In this document: positions 62,746 through 64,000 of the stretch, piece after piece
Numbering within the stretch: the stretch's first letter is position 1
Layout: each line of letters starts with the position of its first letter
Source of the DNA: Collybiopsis luxurians FD-317 M1
Lineage: Eukaryota > Basidiomycota > Agaricomycetes > Agaricales > Omphalotaceae
Assembly (NCBI GenBank): GCA_000827265.1
Contig: KN834859.1
Span: 86,218-150,217, forward strand
Length of the DNA: 64,000 bases
Reading direction: 5' to 3'
Notes under the pieces: model-generated
The model's database searches: none
Told to the model about the DNA's origin: nothing
What the model saw: the letters and a program-made list of their open reading frames with translations, nothing else
Position numbers and translations under genes: made by a program

Positions 62746-63715
62746 CTATTTACTCTTCTCAATCACCTCACAAGCAGCCCTCAGCCAAGCCCGACAGCGC
62801 AGCCAGCGATCTTCATCTATAGGACCAAGCTGGTTGGCTTCCTCCATAAAAACAACCAGCTTTGTCAAGGCACAGATGGCACCCAGATCCCTAATCCTGT
62901 GAGCACGAACCCACTTCCAGGCATCAAACATATCTGAAGAAGATGTCAGGGGAGGGTCCCAATAAAAAACTGTTTTTTGAAGCAAGGCGCGAGTCTCGTT
63001 GAAGAAATCTGCATGAATATTTTGGGGCGTACGAATTCTCATAGCCAAATGACCAGCTTGCTGAGTCCAAGCCATGTCTTGAGAATACCACTCGAGATTA
63101 CGAATGATCGTCGATTCACTCAGTACTGGACGTGAACTAGACGCATTGGGAAGTGGGGACGCAGGAGGAAGAGGAGGCGGAGGTGGAGGAGATGGAGATG
63201 GATTAGTAGGCGAGGGATTCAAAGGAATGTCATGGTTAGAAGTGGAGGAATTCTGTATAGGCGTCGTAGATGGTTTACGCTTCCGAATTCTTGTACGGGG
63301 CGTAGGCGAATCCGGTGATATCGACCTTGCAGGACGTCTGGTTAAGGTGGACCGCACATTTGACCTCCTCCAAGCGCGCACGTCATAGGAATCAGGCTCG
63401 TCCGAATCCAATGATTGAGTGTTATCAATATTTTCAGAAACCGATCCAGAGACTTGCCCAGTGTTGTTAGAGAAAAGCTTATCATCGTTGATACTTCCCG
63501 GGCGAGGCTAGAAGAATGTCATATCAGATATATTGAATGAAGATATAAACAAAAGGACGAACCTTGTGCTCATAGGCAGCCTCTTTTTTGGGTGTTACAT
63601 CTTCAGGCGGAGAATCTAATATTGAAAACTTAAAGATGATCAGAAAATGCAATGAGCACCAACAGACCATTCGCCTCTGGGTCGTCATCTATCTCAGCTA
63701 ACTCTTCGGCCACTA
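62746..63715 (-). CDS. Hypothetical proline-rich protein, 5' end unresolved
   Basis: The main exon (about 63,509-62,746) reads PRPGSINDDKLFSNNTG, SLDSDEPDSYDVRAWRR, a basic Ser/Pro/Arg region, a Pro-rich tract (PSPPPPPPLPPASPLP), and then a folded, Trp-rich C-terminal part (NLEWYSQDMAWTQQAGHLAM; FDAWKWVRAHRIRDLGAICA; LRCRAWLRAACEVIEKSK). Upstream exons are readable through splice signals: DSPPEDVTPKKEAAYEHK (to about 63,562) and VAEELAEIDDDPEAN near 63,713-63,669. No start codon is settled, so the gene may extend further up. I recognise no domain. The position next to satellite DNA raises the possibility of a mobile or repetitive gene family, but nothing proves it. Confidence 0.55.
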
Positions 63716-63927
63716 GAAATAAGACAACTGTTCTAGATGAGATATTACTCTTGTCTGAGCAGTGATGTGACTAAATGAGGTAAAAATGTCAGGGTCAAAA
63801 GTAGTATCAGCAGGTAGCTCTGATATAGGGGATCACATTCATATAGTTTTTATCTAATATAATTATAATTTGAGAGCAGGAGAGGCAAATTGGTACCAGC
63901 GGAACAGCTGTCAAACTTTTTCTCACG

Positions 63928-64000
63928 GTGGTCTGACTTTCGGCTTCCGACTTCTGACTTTCGAGTTCCGACTTCGACTTTCGACTTCCGACTTCGACTT
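63928..64000. repeat. GACTTTCGACTTCC-type microsatellite at window edge
   Basis: Variants of CGACTTTCGACTTC and CTTCCGACTTCTGACTTTC repeat to the last base of the window, so the array continues beyond it. Confidence 0.85.

Noticed and set aside
1..64000. tRNA, rRNA, CRISPR or riboswitch elements
   Set aside because: No T-loop GGTTCRANTC box in a cloverleaf context, no rRNA-like block and no regularly spaced direct repeats other than the satellites were found.

Overview
The window is nuclear DNA of a basidiomycete fungus, almost certainly an agaricomycete. The genes are broken by many introns of about 50-60 nt with GT..AG ends. The gene families are ones typical of mushrooms: seven-helix GLYPT-type membrane proteins, MYND finger proteins, BTB-like proteins, DUF4419 proteins, small Kex2-processed secreted proteins and Ure2p/FuA-like GSTs. 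I saw no bacterial-type operons, CRISPR, rRNA or tRNA.

Left third (1-21 kb): a decayed MYND-type gene, a seven-helix membrane protein gene, a low-complexity protein of an unnamed family, a small secreted 4-Cys protein, a coiled-coil protein, a BTB-like protein, two DUF4419 genes in tandem, and a paralogue of the secreted protein. Middle (21-36 kb): a small GPI-type secreted protein, a secreted six-hairpin glycosidase-like enzyme, a monocarboxylate-type MFS transporter, the paralogue of the coiled-coil gene, about 3.6 kb without recognisable genes, and a second broken MYND gene.

The block at 38-53.6 kb looks like a specialised-metabolism gene cluster: a glutathione transferase, a flavin-dependent halogenase-superfamily oxidoreductase, a cytochrome P450, a DHA1-type MFS exporter and a class I plant-type O-methyltransferase. 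It contains no polyketide synthase, NRPS, terpene synthase or other classical backbone enzyme. A plausible reading is oxidation or halogenation, hydroxylation, O-methylation, conjugation and export of a small aromatic precursor taken from primary metabolism.

Right part (54-64 kb): relics of a BTB gene and of the DUF4139 gene's 5' flank, a third DUF4419 gene in opposite orientation, a DUF4139 (MuA-like) gene with a shortened middle, a C2H2 zinc-finger gene, a minisatellite, a proline-rich unknown protein and a microsatellite running off the window edge.

A theme across the window is local duplication. The secreted 4-Cys genes (7.0 and 19.6 kb), coiled-coil genes (10.8 and 30.1 kb), DUF4419 genes (16.1, 17.9 and 55.3 kb), BTB gene (14.1 kb, relic 54.4 kb), MYND genes (0.4 and 35.8 kb) and DUF4139 5' flank (58.0 kb, relic 54.7 kb) all occur more than once. 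Exon limits were read by eye from splice signals and frame continuity, so terminal exons and first codons are the least certain parts.
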